Of a stretch of 64,000 nucleotides of DNA, positions 23,501 to 58,900 are shown piece by piece. The notes beneath the pieces were generated by a model that worked only from the letters and a program-made list of their open reading frames with translations, had not been told where the DNA came from and made no database searches. The DNA is from Seriola aureovittata (lineage: Eukaryota > Chordata > Actinopteri > Carangiformes > Carangidae), in contig NC_079376.1 in the NCBI RefSeq assembly GCF_021018895.1, forward strand, positions 11,585,001 through 11,649,000, written 5' to 3'. The stretch's first letter is position 1. The number at the start of each line of letters is the position of its first letter. The translations under genes and the position numbers were made by a program.

Positions 23501-25500
23501 ATAGCCCATGTTCATGATGGAAATAAAGAGTGAAATTGCCATTAGCAGTAGCAGAGAGTAGGTGCAGTATGTGGTGTTTAGGAAGGAAAAGGGTGGAGAC
23601 AAGGAGGAAAACATTGAGTGAGTCACTACAGTTTGTGTACTCGAACAATGAAGTTTCTCTCTATCGTTTTCTCCTTTCCTCTTGTCATTTCACCTTTGTC
23701 TTCCTGTGCAGCACATCTCCCACACTCACTCCACCTTCCAAAACTATTTTCCTTTGTCAATTCCCTGTTTCTCCCCTCCACCACCTCCATACCCCCCCGT
23801 CCTTGGACTTGTGTTCTCCACTATATGTTAGTTCACTGCCTGAGCAGACCGGTTTGCTGAGTTTTACAACAGGACAACAGGCTTGAAGGCTGGCAGACGC
23901 ACAAAGGCTCTGCTTCTTTACTAGGGGCCGCAAAGAAACTGAAGGAGGGTATTGTTGGGACACAGCAAGCCTCTGCATTACATCAGCCCAGACATGCATG
24001 CAAAATGAGCATGCAGACACTCATATGTTGCACATATATCACAATAATAGACACCTACATGTATCCATACAAACTGCTTGCATTCATTCTCATCAGTTTT
24101 TCTCTTCCCCTCACCAGTGTTCTTGTATCACACATACAGGCATGCAACCGAAACAATGAGTGAGGCCCTGTTAAATTGGGTCACCAAGCCTATTTATGTG
24201 GCTCTGCACTGTTTGGAGTTCGTCGCGTGCCTTCACTTCCTTATAAGAGTAGGCATTGTTTCTCCATGATCAATAGGGCGAAGAGCGAGTTTTCCAGCTT
24301 CTCTTCTGGAGACTTTAGTACACATCTTTTTAATTTTATTGTTGTCTAAACTTGTAAGAATTTTGTGTAGTTTCCAGTGAATTTTCACTTTTGGTTTCAG
24401 AGGGTCACATCCCATAACCACTCTTTTAAACTCATTCGGTGTGTATGAGTTATTTGCTAAGCACAGAGACTTGCGACACAAAAAGGAGTTTGTCTATCTT
24501 TGTGAATATAAACACAGCGCCACTGTGAGTGTGCACACAGCTCAGCTCTGCACTATTCAGAGTGGCAGTAATAAGTAGTTACAAAGAACAGATAAAACCC
24601 TTTTACCACAAAGTGAGGCTATTTTTTCTTGGATCATGAATATGGTTAAAATAACCTCAAGTTGCCTATAGAGCTGGGACTAATTTTCCCTTTATAGAGC
24701 TAATGTAGGGAAATATGTGGTTTTGTGGTACAACCAAAGGGAGCCACTGTATTGACGCCACTTCTAAAACCACCCATCTGCACTTCATAATGTATTGTAT
24801 CACTGCTTTCCCTGAGGCATGGTACGGTGATACACCTCTTCTTTGAGTTGACAGGATTGACAATGCCAGGCATGCAGGAGTTATGTTCTATGCACAACTA
24901 CTGTAGTTTTTTTCCCCATCTCTCTGATGCGCTCTTTCCTTTGCTTTCATTTTGTTAGTGGGGAAAGACTTCAGAAATCCTCCCCCTCAATAAAAAATGC
25001 CTCCTTTTCATAAGATGAAAAGGAAGCAGGAGCTTTGGAGCTTCAGCCAAGCAGATCAAGGTGCAAAGATCCAAAGAGACGTTACACCTCCAAACTAATG
25101 ATTAAAGAGCAGTGCAGATGAAACCACCTTCTTTCCTTTTTGTTGCAAAGCACTGCGCATTGCTTGAGATATGGTGAATATGTGCAAATGCTGCATCTGT
25201 TTGAGTTGTGTTTTGTGCAAAAGCATAGAGTACTCAACATAAAATTGTTTTTTTCATCTATCATAAGTGCAGAGATGAACTGTATGCCTCTGGCTCTCAG
25301 CAGTTCTTTCCCTCAGCAATATGCACCTCATCCATTGAAATTCCTCTCCTTCAGTTTAGTCTTTGAATGAGGCATTCTGCATATCCATGGCGACCACAGT
25401 GCGGATTCTCTAGAGTTTGCATAGAAATGAGAAGTAAGAATGAAAGAGAGGAGGGCGAGCGCGCGCGCGCACATATACACACAGACACACTCTTTTCTCT
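20600..25500. other. e2f2-asap3 intergenic region
   Basis: No host gene is supportable here. It contains one reverse-transcriptase fragment (listed separately), poly-A and poly-T runs and a poly-C run (about 23082-23097). CG content rises from about 25440 (GCGCGC run) into the asap3 5' end, which suggests a CpG-type promoter for asap3. Confidence 0.55.
21560..21830 (-). mobile_element. LINE-1-type reverse transcriptase remnant (C-terminal zinc-binding segment)
   Basis: On the minus strand, about 60 codons read with LSNTFPDISPLCDKC, then HGVVLCPRIERYW. That spacing of Cys-x2-Cys, His and Cys followed by an R/K..YW motif is typical of the zinc-binding segment after the reverse transcriptase in L1-like LINEs. 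Upstream on the same strand is HKLLIVY, then a stop and ITYLKSKL, similar to the preceding helix. Only this short decayed piece remains; no 5' region or tail was identified. Confidence 0.6.
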
Positions 25501-25858
25501 CTCTATGCAGTGTGCAGGGCAGCACAAACGCACAAACATTCCCACGTGATGATGGAGTTTGCTCCCTCCCTCACTGAACCGCACAATAGCGCGCTGGTTC
25601 ACCTCCACGCGCACAGATTCACTGAGCGGAGTCTAAAATCGGTCAGGACTCGGGTCTAGTTTTGGAAAACTTTCCACCTCAAAGACGCTTTTTGGGGCAC
25701 TACCACTGTGAGGAATACGGTCTCTCTTCAGTTGTCATCTTGCAAACGCTGGAGGAGTAAACTTATTTATTTTTTTCTTCAAATGGGAATTACATGCGCG
25801 CGTGAAACTTTGGCTCACTTTTCTCCTCAGTGACTCTCGGACCTTCTTCGCTCGAAAC

Positions 25859-48387
<22,529 letters not shown>

Positions 48388-49140
48388 AGGACGTGGAAAT
48401 ATGAAAGTACTGTATAGTAACATACTAGAGGAACTGAACCAGCATCGGATGCTTACTGGAACTTTATCATCACACAGTGGATTTTATCTACAGGAGAGGA
48501 CAGTGTTATTCTCCTGGGTCCAACTCAAACTCGAGCTTTTGAGCAAACTGAGAATATCTCCACATGAGGATGAGAGAAGCCATGGGATACCTGAGGATCT
48601 AAATGACACTGTTTTAGGGATTGTACCTTTTAACATTTACTCATCCTGGGAACTAACAAGGGAAGGTTCATAAAGCCTTTTATTCCAAAGACAGTGTTTT
48701 ATCTTGTTGGCCTATCCTTGGTTTTCTAACTGCTACATGTTTCTACAGAACCACAATTATTAAGTACACATTCATTTGTGGTTTGGGAAACGTCTCTAAT
48801 GTCCATATAACCATTGATTACACAGTATATTGCAAATGTGGTGTCTAGATCAGTACCTAGAGGCAAAACTAACCTGCAGGGGAAAACCCTATAAGGCACT
48901 TTAAACTCACTGAGAGGAGTTGGCAGAGCTGTAAGCGTGTACCTAGCCAGCTGCTGTATACGGATATAGCTGCTTTTTGTTCTGAACGGAAACCGTTCAG
49001 TCTATTAAAGCACAGTATACTGAGAGATGGGATGTGAGCTTCAAACCTGCCCAGTGTCTGTTGCAGCCTGCCCAGGGAATCTGAAAATGGCTTTGTGCCT
49101 GCCAGCCTGTCTCCAATAAAACGCCAGGCGTCTGGGCAGC
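48388..49140 (+). other. asap3: asap3 3' UTR candidate
   Basis: No splice signals or coding frames of note follow the stop. AATAAA at 49115-49120 is the first canonical poly(A) signal, with an ATTAAA at about 49003. The true end is unproven. Confidence 0.4.
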
Positions 49141-52100
49141 CAGAGTAGAGATCTGAAACTTTAGCTCAGCCATCTTGACTCTGGGCAAGGCTTACCGCCT
49201 GCACAAAGAAAGAGGAGGATCCAGTTTCTTCTGGCTCCAGGCATCTGTCTCTGGAGAACCTGGTATAACAACGGTGTGTTAGGGGAAAAAAAAAAAGACT
49301 CTCTGTTCTACCAGGAAATGGCACTTAAAGAGGGCTTGTTAGTAGCACCACCCCACTGCAGTAATTTGTTCACTGAACTCACAGTTAGTTACTGTAGGCA
49401 CGTGTGTATCATATCAGATATACACAAGCTCACTTGCACTTAGTGTACACACAGATAATCTTCCAGGAGTGAGGAACCTTTAGGTAAGAGAGTTGGGAGT
49501 GGGAGAGGTGCAACTGCTCCACTTTTTAAAACCCAGTAACAAATACCCAAGTGTAACACATTTCACAGCTATTCCACACAATTTGTTGTACATACTTGTC
49601 TAAAAATGTCCACTGATGTGTACAGTGTATATCATGTTTTTTAATCTGTTATGCATTATAAACAATTGTATCATTACAGATAGTGTTACTTCATGTTGCT
49701 AACTTGATGCCATGTGTCCTCTGTTCTGTTTAATCAGTTATCTAAATGACTGTCAGAGCAAGAGAAGGGAATAGACACAGTTGCATAATCGGTGTTAAGA
49801 AAGGATCCAGTCTCGCCAAACTGAAAACAAACACTGACAGGGAGAAGTAAAGGCAGTCAGGCAGCAGGCGTTCACTTCCTTTGAATCATTCCTGAGTTTA
49901 AACCAACTGGTGAGGAGTCTCTTTGCCCGTCACTGTTTCTGCTGATATTGTCTTGTCACAGTGTTGACCATTAAGCAAACGAATCACGAGGCGTCTGATG
50001 TGTGAGGCAGTGGATGACTGCATTAGACTACAACTGTAAGTAGGAACTCACTCAAATGTATACAATAGTACCGTAGCTCATTTTAGTGAGTATATTTTAA
50101 CGTACACATTAAACATGTCTGATAAAGTGTCATAGAGTCTTCTATAGTGTAAACTAGGTGATATCTTTACTTCTGTTGTGAGTTGAACTGAGTAATGTAG
50201 TGTCAAAGCCCGAGAGCTAATGCACACCAAAGGTACTGAGTCCTTTACACAACCACACCAGTCTTAAATTATTTAGCCAGTGTCGGCACATATAAAACCT
50301 ATTTCCTACTAATGTGTTATGTAATACCTAATGTGACAGGGGTTTACTGCTATTACTTCCTTCTGCACACTTGTATAGCACAGTATGTTGAAAAACAAAT
50401 GACTGAATATTGTCACTTCTGGATGGCAAATTTAGCTGCATTGCATGATAATTGATGATGATGAGTTTGCCTAGTGTTCAATACCTGGTGTTCAATAATT
50501 CAGAATCCATAGACTCAAACTAATTCACAGGCTTTAATTAAATTAGAAGAGACTTTCCAAGTCATAGCATCTATACCATCTGTATATAGTGGTTCAATTC
50601 TAAAAGTATGTGAGTTTGAACGGGGGATTGCTAAAAAGAGAGCATTGCTGGCTTGCTGGCTAAATGGCCTTTCTGGAATTGAACTTATTTGACAGTTGCA
50701 TTTTCACTTCTCCCTGTCATTTCTGACATCATTTATTTTAAACTCCTACCCTTTATGCCTCCCTAAAGCTAAATCTCTCCATCCGTCTCTCTTGGCAGTC
50801 TTCCCTGCACCTCTCCATCCTTCCAGCCTCATTTCGCCTCCATCCGGATGTTACTTAGCCCTGACCCTCTGTCCCGAAGCCAGGATGATGAAATTCCAAC
50901 CTGTCACTTACATAACCGGCCACCTCTAACAGCCAAGATAATGATGCTGCATGCCACGGCCAATTCTCCTTTGCCAACTAAGTAGCCCATACATACAAAC
51001 ACTTCCTCCCATTAGGCCCATCTGCCTGTACTAATGCATACAGCATATACAAGAAGCACTTTGTGAAATGTTATTTTTAAAACATACTGTATAGTTAATG
51101 TATTCATTCACTAATGCCGTCATCCATTTTATGTGTATTCATAAATATACACACACTGACCGACACTATGCACAAAAATAATAATGCACACTGTGGAATA
51201 TAATAGTAAACCATGAAATGCAGAGTAAAGCCTGCACTAATCTCTAGATTAAGAAGTGTGGCTTTGGTGTGTTATTATAATTTTTTTTGTGCAAGTATGT
51301 CAAGTTTGTTTGCATCAGGGTCTTTAATCTCTAAAAATAAAATATTATAGAGGATGTTCTAACTTTCTAATACCCCAGATACTGAGATCCGCCTATCTAA
51401 AACCCATCTACATGGGTAATGCCTTTCATTAAGTGAGCAACAGCAAAAGCATCAGCTTAATGTAACTTCACAAATCCTGGCTTGCAATAATGAGGACTTG
51501 GAAGTGGGATATATTTCCAGTAATTCTGCCCTTTCCATCTGAACACAGGGTTATCTAACCTCCATTTGACTAAATAATCAGCTGAGAAAGGGCTCTAATG
51601 GACAAGCAAATTACTAAATGACACTGTATGACTGGATGGAAAATAATGCACGCCAAATGTATAAGCCCAGTGTGGCTTTGTCAAAGTTTGTTTCTCTCTG
51701 GCCGAGCAGTTTACTGATTGGGCACTATGCAGCTGTTGGCTGCTGCAAGGTGATCCTAATAGATCCTAGACCTCCAGCATAACTGCAAAGGATGTAATAT
51801 CTAGAGATCCCACCTGAGAAATGAATACTTAATGCAAACAGTTTCCAGCAGAATAGCAAAACAGAGCCTGCAGCCTATTTAGGATTTTCTCTCCAGCCTG
51901 AGACGAGGAAAAACAATAATCAGTTCTCTGCAACATTTTAGTCATTTTTATTCTAATAATAGCTTATCTTACAAAACCTGATGATGCTTAAAATGAAATC
52001 TATTTTTTTAGATAATTACTAGTTTTAAACATTGTAGCTCTGTGCTCAAGTAAATGATAATGTCAAGAAAATGAACTAAGTTGTAGCAAATTTAAGCATA

Positions 52101-53374
52101 AAACATAGCAGAACATACATTCTTTCACTGCAGAAAGCAAAAAACTTTTTTCAGAAACAGTGCTAGCACATCAGAAAGGTTTGGGGACAAATAACTTTCT
52201 ATCCAGCTGATTTTCAATTAGTCTCATTGGTCTCATACCCATTAATCTGTCAAAAAATGATTTGGCATTAAGGCTATGTAATTATGCAAATGGATGTTTC
52301 ATTTCAGATTTAGATTGAAAGCAATTTGACTCCAAACCTGCTGTTACTGTTAAGCATATAACATTTTCTGAGTAAAATTCGACTTAACATTTATACTAAA
52401 GTAGAATATACAGCTCTCAAATCAACAAAAATATCATTGTACTGTGAATAAAAGGTAAGAAACACCTGATTTAAGGAAAACAAAAAGTTCTGTGCTTTGT
52501 TCACCAGAACAGAAATGCATTCTGTACCACACGTCACATAAACTAACACAACATATTAAAACATTCACCAAGATAAATAAACATCAGAAAGTGGTTTTGG
52601 ACCTGCGGTTGACCAGCATTCGTGTCAGTAAAGAGATGTGGGAGCTGTAGTTGTAATGAGTTCCCAGCGCACCAGTCGTCTGCATAATTATGATTCTGTA
52701 GACAGGAAATGAATTTGTTGCCAACCACAGGTTCAAACAGTTGTGATTATACTGAATATTTAGTCTTCAGAAAAAAAACAGAAACACTTGTGTAACAACT
52801 AACATTACATTCATTCTGCAAGTGGGCCCACAGATCTTTGGGAAACGTAGTCTTCTTTTTCATTCATAGGAAAACAAAAAGTGCAATCCCACAACAGTGC
52901 TTGACTTGTGTTTTTTTTTCTTCTTCTTCTTCTTCTGTCCAGATAACAATGTTTCTGGATGACGGCTGTGATGGTCATGAGTTCACCTGTTTTGCCATCA
53001 CTCTCATCATTGGTATTATCACCATTAGAATTGTAACTGCCAATGCACAAACACTGCATAAGGCATATTAAAAAGCAATATATAGGCCAGCTGTATATTC
53101 AGTTATAACTCTAGCTGTTTACATAGGACCATAAATACATGTTTAAGGCCTACTAGACCCCTTTATTTATTCTGCACAAGCATTCTGCTAACAAAGACCT
53201 TAGCTGAATATTGTTTGGTATAGATGTACACAAAGACAAAAAGCAGTAGTTCCCTTGGCTATGTGGAATGCTTCTATAGTGAGTCAACATTCAATGATAA
53301 AGTCATCATGGCTGTCAGAAATCTGAAAGCTGAGAACGTCAACAGTAACATTGAATTTCTAACATTATCGTTGC

Positions 53375-53623
53375 TTAAAGGGGTACTCCAACGATTTAGT
53401 ACTGAACCTCAATAAAAGTGGGGAACAGATTAAATGGTTAAAAGGAATGGTCAGAATCGAAGCAACAGATTTTTTTTTACTACCTGTATGGGGTCAAGCT
53501 CCAGATATCCGTCCTAAATACCTACTTCTATTAAACTACACATGCTCAGTTGTAATGTAGGGGTTCTGTTTAAAATGATAAGCCTTGAGCTCAAGCTGAC
53601 ACAACAGCACTGTGAGATCATCT

Positions 53624-53681
<58 letters not shown>

Positions 53682-53750
53682 CATTGTCTTTATTGTTTAT
53701 TATTATTTGCACTGAGCTTTGTGTGTAAAACCGGTGGAGTGCCCGTTTAA
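53375..53750. mobile_element. TTAA-flanked MITE with internal (ATT)n
   Basis: TTAA (53375-53378) followed by AGGGGTACTCCA pairs with TGGAGTGCCCGT followed by TTAA (53747-53750). The inverted ends AGGGGTACTCCA and ACGGGCACTCCA match at 10 of 12 positions. The 376-bp element has no coding capacity and carries a pure ATT microsatellite (53625-53681). TTAA duplication points to a piggyBac-like transposase in trans. Confidence 0.7.
53625..53681. repeat. (ATT)n microsatellite
   Basis: About 19 pure TTA/ATT units inside the TTAA element. The opposite strand gives a spurious poly-Asn frame. Confidence 0.97.
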
Positions 53751-55831
53751 CTGTGCTCCCAATAAGCTGAGACAAAACAATCATTTAAGCCCTTTTAAAC
53801 AAAATTAGAAAATAACCAAAGCTAACCTGTGGCCTCGCCCTAACTAATTTGGATCACCCTACTGTACATCACCAAACCCATGTATTTTAATCTTCACATC
53901 TAATTTCACATGCATGTTTTTCTTCTCCCTTTGCCTGCATGGTCCCTTTACAGAAACAAAGAGACATCTCTAACGCATCCCAAATGATGCCGTAACATGT
54001 CCGATGTGCCTATCTTTGCAACTAGGGAGCAATTAAAATTGCAATATCTAAGTGCACAGTATGACATGAAACCTACATTGAGCAGTTATACAGACAAAGC
54101 ACATGCCTCTCTTGTAAACAGTCTTGCTCCTTTGTTCTTCAGTGAGGTCATTTATGATAGGAGAGCAAGCGAAGCACCATCAGGGATTCTGCATTTGCAG
54201 AAATCCCTTTTCATTCTCTTGGAAAGTGGCACACACAGATGGATACTAACTTGCACTCACATCGCTATACATGCTTGAGATTGAATGCCTGTCTCTCTAC
54301 CATAACCTTTGAATGCCAAAAATAGATATCTCTGTTGTATTGGCTGTGCCTTCTACACACACACACACATATATATAGCTGAAGCAAGGGATTGGTGGAA
54401 TAGATGAATACAAGAGATACTTCGTCATTGCCTAATCCAAAGAGAAAAAAAAGGAAGAATATAGGCCAGAAAAATTAGAGTAATCTATATGTAGAAATTA
54501 GGTAATCCACTGCATATGGGACAACGATACTTTTGTGCACGAACATAGTTATCAACTGATCTATCAAATTAACCAAGCAACCTGTTTTGGCTTTGACATA
54601 CAAACCCTGAATGAAAACTTCCACATGTCTCTAAAAAAGCTGATTAGAATGACGATACCAGTGATACTTATGCATGCATGGCTTAATTTAAGTGCAACCC
54701 TAAATCTTCAAATAAATGAGCAGGTTCAACAAGCTTGTATCAGTAATATGTTTGACTACACCGCCAGTTCTGATTTATTTTTAAATAAATGCAGCAGTTC
54801 CTAAATCCTTCAGAGGACCTCTACAGCTGTCTAGTAGTGTTGTAGTTACAGTGCTCTGCTGGATACATTCTGTAGGTTTGTCGAAGCAGATTTAGGACCG
54901 AGAGATGAGTGGTTGCTAGGTGACTGGATGAAAAGAGGCCACAGGTGGAATTGTCCCAGTGTGAACTCCTCTCCTGCTCTCTTTGCTTGTTAAATGCTGC
55001 GAAAAAAAACAGGGGCTGTGGTAGTGGACGAGTGGTCACGGAAGAAGCCAAGGCACGTTTTCTGTTAATGTCTCAGCTAAATCTAAATTATACATTAATT
55101 TGTGCATCTTCTCTGTTTCAGACTTCTCCTCTTTTCCATCCCCTGCCTCTTTACCGCATCCTTGGTTTTATATAACAGTGCAGCAATCCCTGTCACAGCT
55201 TCACCTCTCATCCTCATTCGCTGCCCTTCTCTTCTCTTCTAATGGGCAGGAGAGGCAGATGTTTCAACGCTGTCCTCTTTGTCCTCATCTCTTTTGTCTT
55301 ACCTTCTCTCTCCCTGTTTTTCTCCATTGGAAAGTTTCACATTACACAATCCCTATTGGCTTTTTCTCTATCGCTGCATTAGTCAAGAGATACAGTAAAG
55401 TATAGCAAATCTCCTGTCCTCACAGTCTGAACCTCTACTCCCACATCACCTGAAATATTACTCATCCATGCAGCAACCAAGGATTCTATATCAATAAACT
55501 ATCTCTGTCCAACACCACAGCAAACTGCAAGCAGCAAAGTATCAGTGAAAACAATAAAAAACATAATGACATCCTGTACACATTGCACTGGTCCTGGCTT
55601 GACTGGTTTTCTAGCCAGAGGATTTCCTCAGAAACACACTCAACAGGAAACTCCTTACTAGCATTTGTGATTATTGTAGGCACTCTAAAGACCTGGAGGA
55701 CCAGCCTCAGGATACAATAGCAGAAAGGTTGAAACTGGAGAGCAGCTGTGTCAATGAGTGATAGCTAATATATAGCTGTTTATGTAAAGCACATTTCTAA
55801 AGCAAAGCTGGAAATGCAAGCCTCATTGTTC

Positions 55832-56461
55832 CTATTTGAGCTTCACAGGCCAGGGGAGGCACGTGCGGAGTCCTAGCATGGAGGAGAAGACGATGGTGGG
55901 TCGGTGTTTCTTGAACCTCAGGCCCTTCTTCAGGCGTTGGCTGTTCTCAGCCACGTACAGCTCCCCCTGCTGGGCTGCGTTAGATATCCTGGAAACCAGC
56001 TCCCCGTGAACCACCACCTCCTGTTCTGAGCGCACAAACACCTCCCTGAGTTCCTCCAGCCGCCGCTCCATCTCTCTGATGACCCGCTGTCGTTCTTCCA
56101 CCTCCAGGAGGCGCCGTCGAGCTGCCTCGAACTCCATGCTGGAACTGGGGGTGACGAGCTTGGAGGAGGGGGCCGTGGCTGAGGTGGATGGAGGCTCAGA
56201 ACCAGTTAGCAGAGCCCCTGTCACCCTGCGGAAGTCTCCCATGGAAATGGAGCGCCTGGTGGCAGGTGATGCCAGAGCCAGGAGAGTAGAGGCAGATGTA
56301 GAAGGTGGCATGGTCAGTGGAAGAGGGGGTGAAGATGATGATGGAGAAGGTGAACCCGGCGTGTGGAGATCAGGATGTGGGTCGGTGTTTTTAATAGCTG
56401 CTGCCATATCCTCGGTTGTGTCCTCATCATGGGAGTCTGTGTTTCTTTGTCGTCCCTTCAT
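55832..56461 (-). CDS. Unrecognised single-exon protein with C-terminal coiled coil
   Basis: An intact 209-residue frame starts at the ATG complementary to 56459-56461 (context GGCCATGA, purine at -3), with an in-frame TAA 9 nt upstream that fixes the start. The N-terminal half (1-110) is rich in Ser, Pro and Thr, with an RRSISMGDFRRVTGALL segment near 69-85 that looks like a phosphorylatable conserved motif. Residues about 108-150 form a charged Glu/Arg heptad-like helix (FEAARRRLLEVEERQRV and onward). The tail (about 165-209) is basic, with LKKGLRFKKHRP then TIVFSSMLGLRTCLPW. No signal peptide or clear transmembrane segment is visible. It is convergent with asap3. I do not recognise the family. 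The codon-like composition and clean start make a real gene likely. Confidence 0.75.
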   Translation of the reverse strand: MKGRQRNTDSHDEDTTEDMAAAIKNTDPHPDLHTPGSPSPSSSSPPLPLTMPPSTSASTLLALASPATRRSISMGDFRRVTGALLTGSEPPSTSATAPSSKLVTPSSSMEFEAARRRLLEVEERQRVIREMERRLEELREVFVRSEQEVVVHGELVSRISNAAQQGELYVAENSQRLKKGLRFKKHRPTIVFSSMLGLRTCLPWPVKLK

Positions 56462-56682
56462 GGCCAGTGTTTAGCTCTTCCTGTTATGCTGCTGTCCCTG
56501 TCGCTGTTGATGTTTTTCCTCTGTCTTCCTCTATCAGAGCAGAGAGCAGCCGAGCAGAGAGTGCAGAGATGTGCAGTGATGCAGCCTGGGAACTGTTCCA
56601 TTCATTAATAGCAGATTCGACCCAGGCTTGTGCTGTCTCTGCATCTGAGTGGTTGGGCTGGGGAGGAGCCTTCTGGCAGCTC

Positions 56683-56722
56683 ATTGGCTGCTGAAATCGT
56701 GAGCATGTCAGCTGATGATTGG
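56683..56722 (-). promoter_or_regulatory. Paired CCAAT boxes upstream of the minus-strand gene
   Basis: ATTGG on the + strand at 56683-56687 and 56718-56722 gives two CCAAT boxes facing the gene, 220-260 bp upstream of its ATG. This fits a promoter with a short 5' UTR; inferred. Confidence 0.4.
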
Positions 56723-56899
56723 GCAGCCTAGCCTCTGTGCTGCTGATGCTGGCAGGCTGTCGTGTCCTCTGCTTGACTGTTTTGCTTCGTCGCCGTCGTC
56801 ATCATCTGGAGCTCTGCTTGGATCAGCTCTGCTCAGTCAAGTGAGGCAGAGTGAGGCAAGAGATGCAGGAGTATCATGTCTCTCTCCTCCTGGCTGATG

Positions 56900-58610
56900 C
56901 CATTTGGCTCATTTTCCATTCTCCCAGCCTTTCTGTTGCCATCCCTCCTACCAGCTAGTCTTTCCATTTCCCTCTTTCTCCCTTTCTCTTGTTCGGATGG
57001 TTGCCCCTAGCAACACAACCTCAACATCAGATGGCAAAAGCAGGAGGGGAGGGGTGATGCTCCAATTTCTCTCTCCCTTTATCACCTTGCTGCTCAGCAT
57101 TATCACCATTTCCAGGCAGCCATTCTCCCCCACATCTCCTCCCTCTTTTGACCTATTTGACAGCTCACAGCTGTCCTACAAACTATGTAAGTACCATTGT
57201 TGCACACAGACAAACACATATCCAAAAACATACAAATAATCAGGAGGTCCCACACACATGCACATTTGGATTCACTTTAATAACACAAAAAAACTCGTAA
57301 TTTCTATCAACATTTATGTAGATATTTCAGACTGTGAAATAGCATGAAAACTCAATCTATTGGCAACAAGAAAATGGAGGGGAAAGGAGTGTTTTGAATG
57401 TTGTAAACCTGATCAATTGAAAATTATATTCACACCATTTAGAAGTACACTAGTGTTGTACCAAGAAATCATACTAGGCTTAGTGGTATTTATACTGTAC
57501 GGAAAAAGCCCAATAACCAATGATGTGGAATTTGTAGAAACAGTCCTCTAATTTCTAAAATTATTTCAATATTGGTGTATTAATTTATTGTTTTATTTTC
57601 TATTTATCAATTCATTTAAAAAAAGAGTTAATGTGAATCAAATTATCCAAACATCCTTTCCAAAATTGTCATTAAAGCAGCATTTGGATGGAGAGAAGTG
57701 AAAAGGAGAGCTTCACACTCACACGGTCTGTCAGGAGTACAATTTGAATCAAAGCTGTTGTGATGTGTTTAATCCTGAATCTAAATACCTTGTACTGAAA
57801 ATTAAGTCCTGAAAATTGCACCGCCAGCTGTTCTGCAGCTTTCTGTGGGTGAACAGGTTAGCCTGTCTTCACATGTTCAGTCACCTCCTCAATGCCATGC
57901 TGAAACATTTAATCTGAAACCCAGTTTCTATCGACCAGTCTTGATCACATTTGACTGATCTGAAGTTACATCATCATGATATAATGGGTTGATTTTTTTC
58001 TCCTTCTTCTGGTTGCTGTAAAATCTACTCCACTAACAGCTAAGTTTATCTGTTCAGTCTGATGACAAATATTGACTTGTTCTGCGGCTGCATTGCAGAA
58101 GTGATATGATCAGAGTGTGAAGTAACACACAGTTCACTCAAATAGGCTCACACACACACACAAACACACATCCTTGTATTACTACTATATTCGTGGGGAC
58201 TCATATTTGCATATGGACAGTAGGGAAATGTCCCTAGCAGGATTTTGGGAGTACAGAATTGTCCCTACCAATATTTGGGTGAACTCGTGCACATTATGTT
58301 AGGAGTGAAGTCATATTAGATCATTCCAATGTGCCCTCCAAGAAGCTACGTCTAAAAGACAACCGATTTAGGCATGCTAGCATTTGATTGACTGAAACGC
58401 TAGCTGTGAGAATATCACAGTGGTAGCTAACATCACCTGAAAAACGTCAACTGATGTTATTTAACCATGTTAGCTAGCATTAACTAGCAAGTTAACCCTG
58501 GCTTCTGGCTTCTGTACGCTAGCAGTCAGGTTGCTAGCAGAAGAAAACATAAAATATTTGTTATATCAAAGTATTAGATGAATTCCTGTTGAAAAATCCC
58601 ATGAAAATGT
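56900..58610. other. Intergenic region before the satellite
   Basis: No coding exon is supported. It includes a CA repeat at about 58149 and a cluster of GCTAGC-type palindromes at 58376-58545. Confidence 0.5.
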
Positions 58611-58616
58611 GACCAT

Positions 58617-58900
58617 GAATAGTATGACTGGACGTTATGCCTTACTATACTATTACATTTTTAAGACTTACTATACTATGACTTTTTATGTCTTGCTATA
58701 CTATGACTTTTTTTTACCTTACTATACTATGATTTTTTTTTGCCTTACTATAGTATGACTTTTTAGGCCTTACTATACTATGATGTTTTTATGCCTTACT
58801 ATAATATGATCTTTTTTGACTGTCTATACTATGACTTTTTATGCCTTACTATACTATGACTTTTTTGCCTTACTATACTGACATTTTTATGACATTTTAC
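58617..58900. repeat. Satellite array, left segment
   Basis: Tandem copies around the core GCCTTACTATACTATGAC separated by T-rich spacers, in short units of about 24-26 bp. It is the same family as the array after 59851 and is separated from it by the LINE insertion. Confidence 0.93.

Larger units (their letters stand above)
49150..55800. other. Intergenic region between asap3 and the convergent minus-strand gene
   Basis: AT-rich sequence with no recognisable coding exon. The open frames (for example near 50.7, 52.9, 54.0, 54.5 and 55.1 kb) lack domains and code-like composition. It contains the TTAA element at 53375-53750 and a short CA/TA repeat near 54357. Confidence 0.5.

Noticed and set aside
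23020..23886. Overlapping frames near 23.0-23.9 kb between e2f2 and asap3
   Set aside because: They contain microsatellite-like stretches and no domain. Both strands are open at once, which suggests chance.
56079..56474. Plus-strand 131-codon frame opposite the minus-strand gene
   Set aside because: It is the antisense shadow of the minus-strand coding region; the minus frame has the better start context, the upstream stop and the ordered motif layout.
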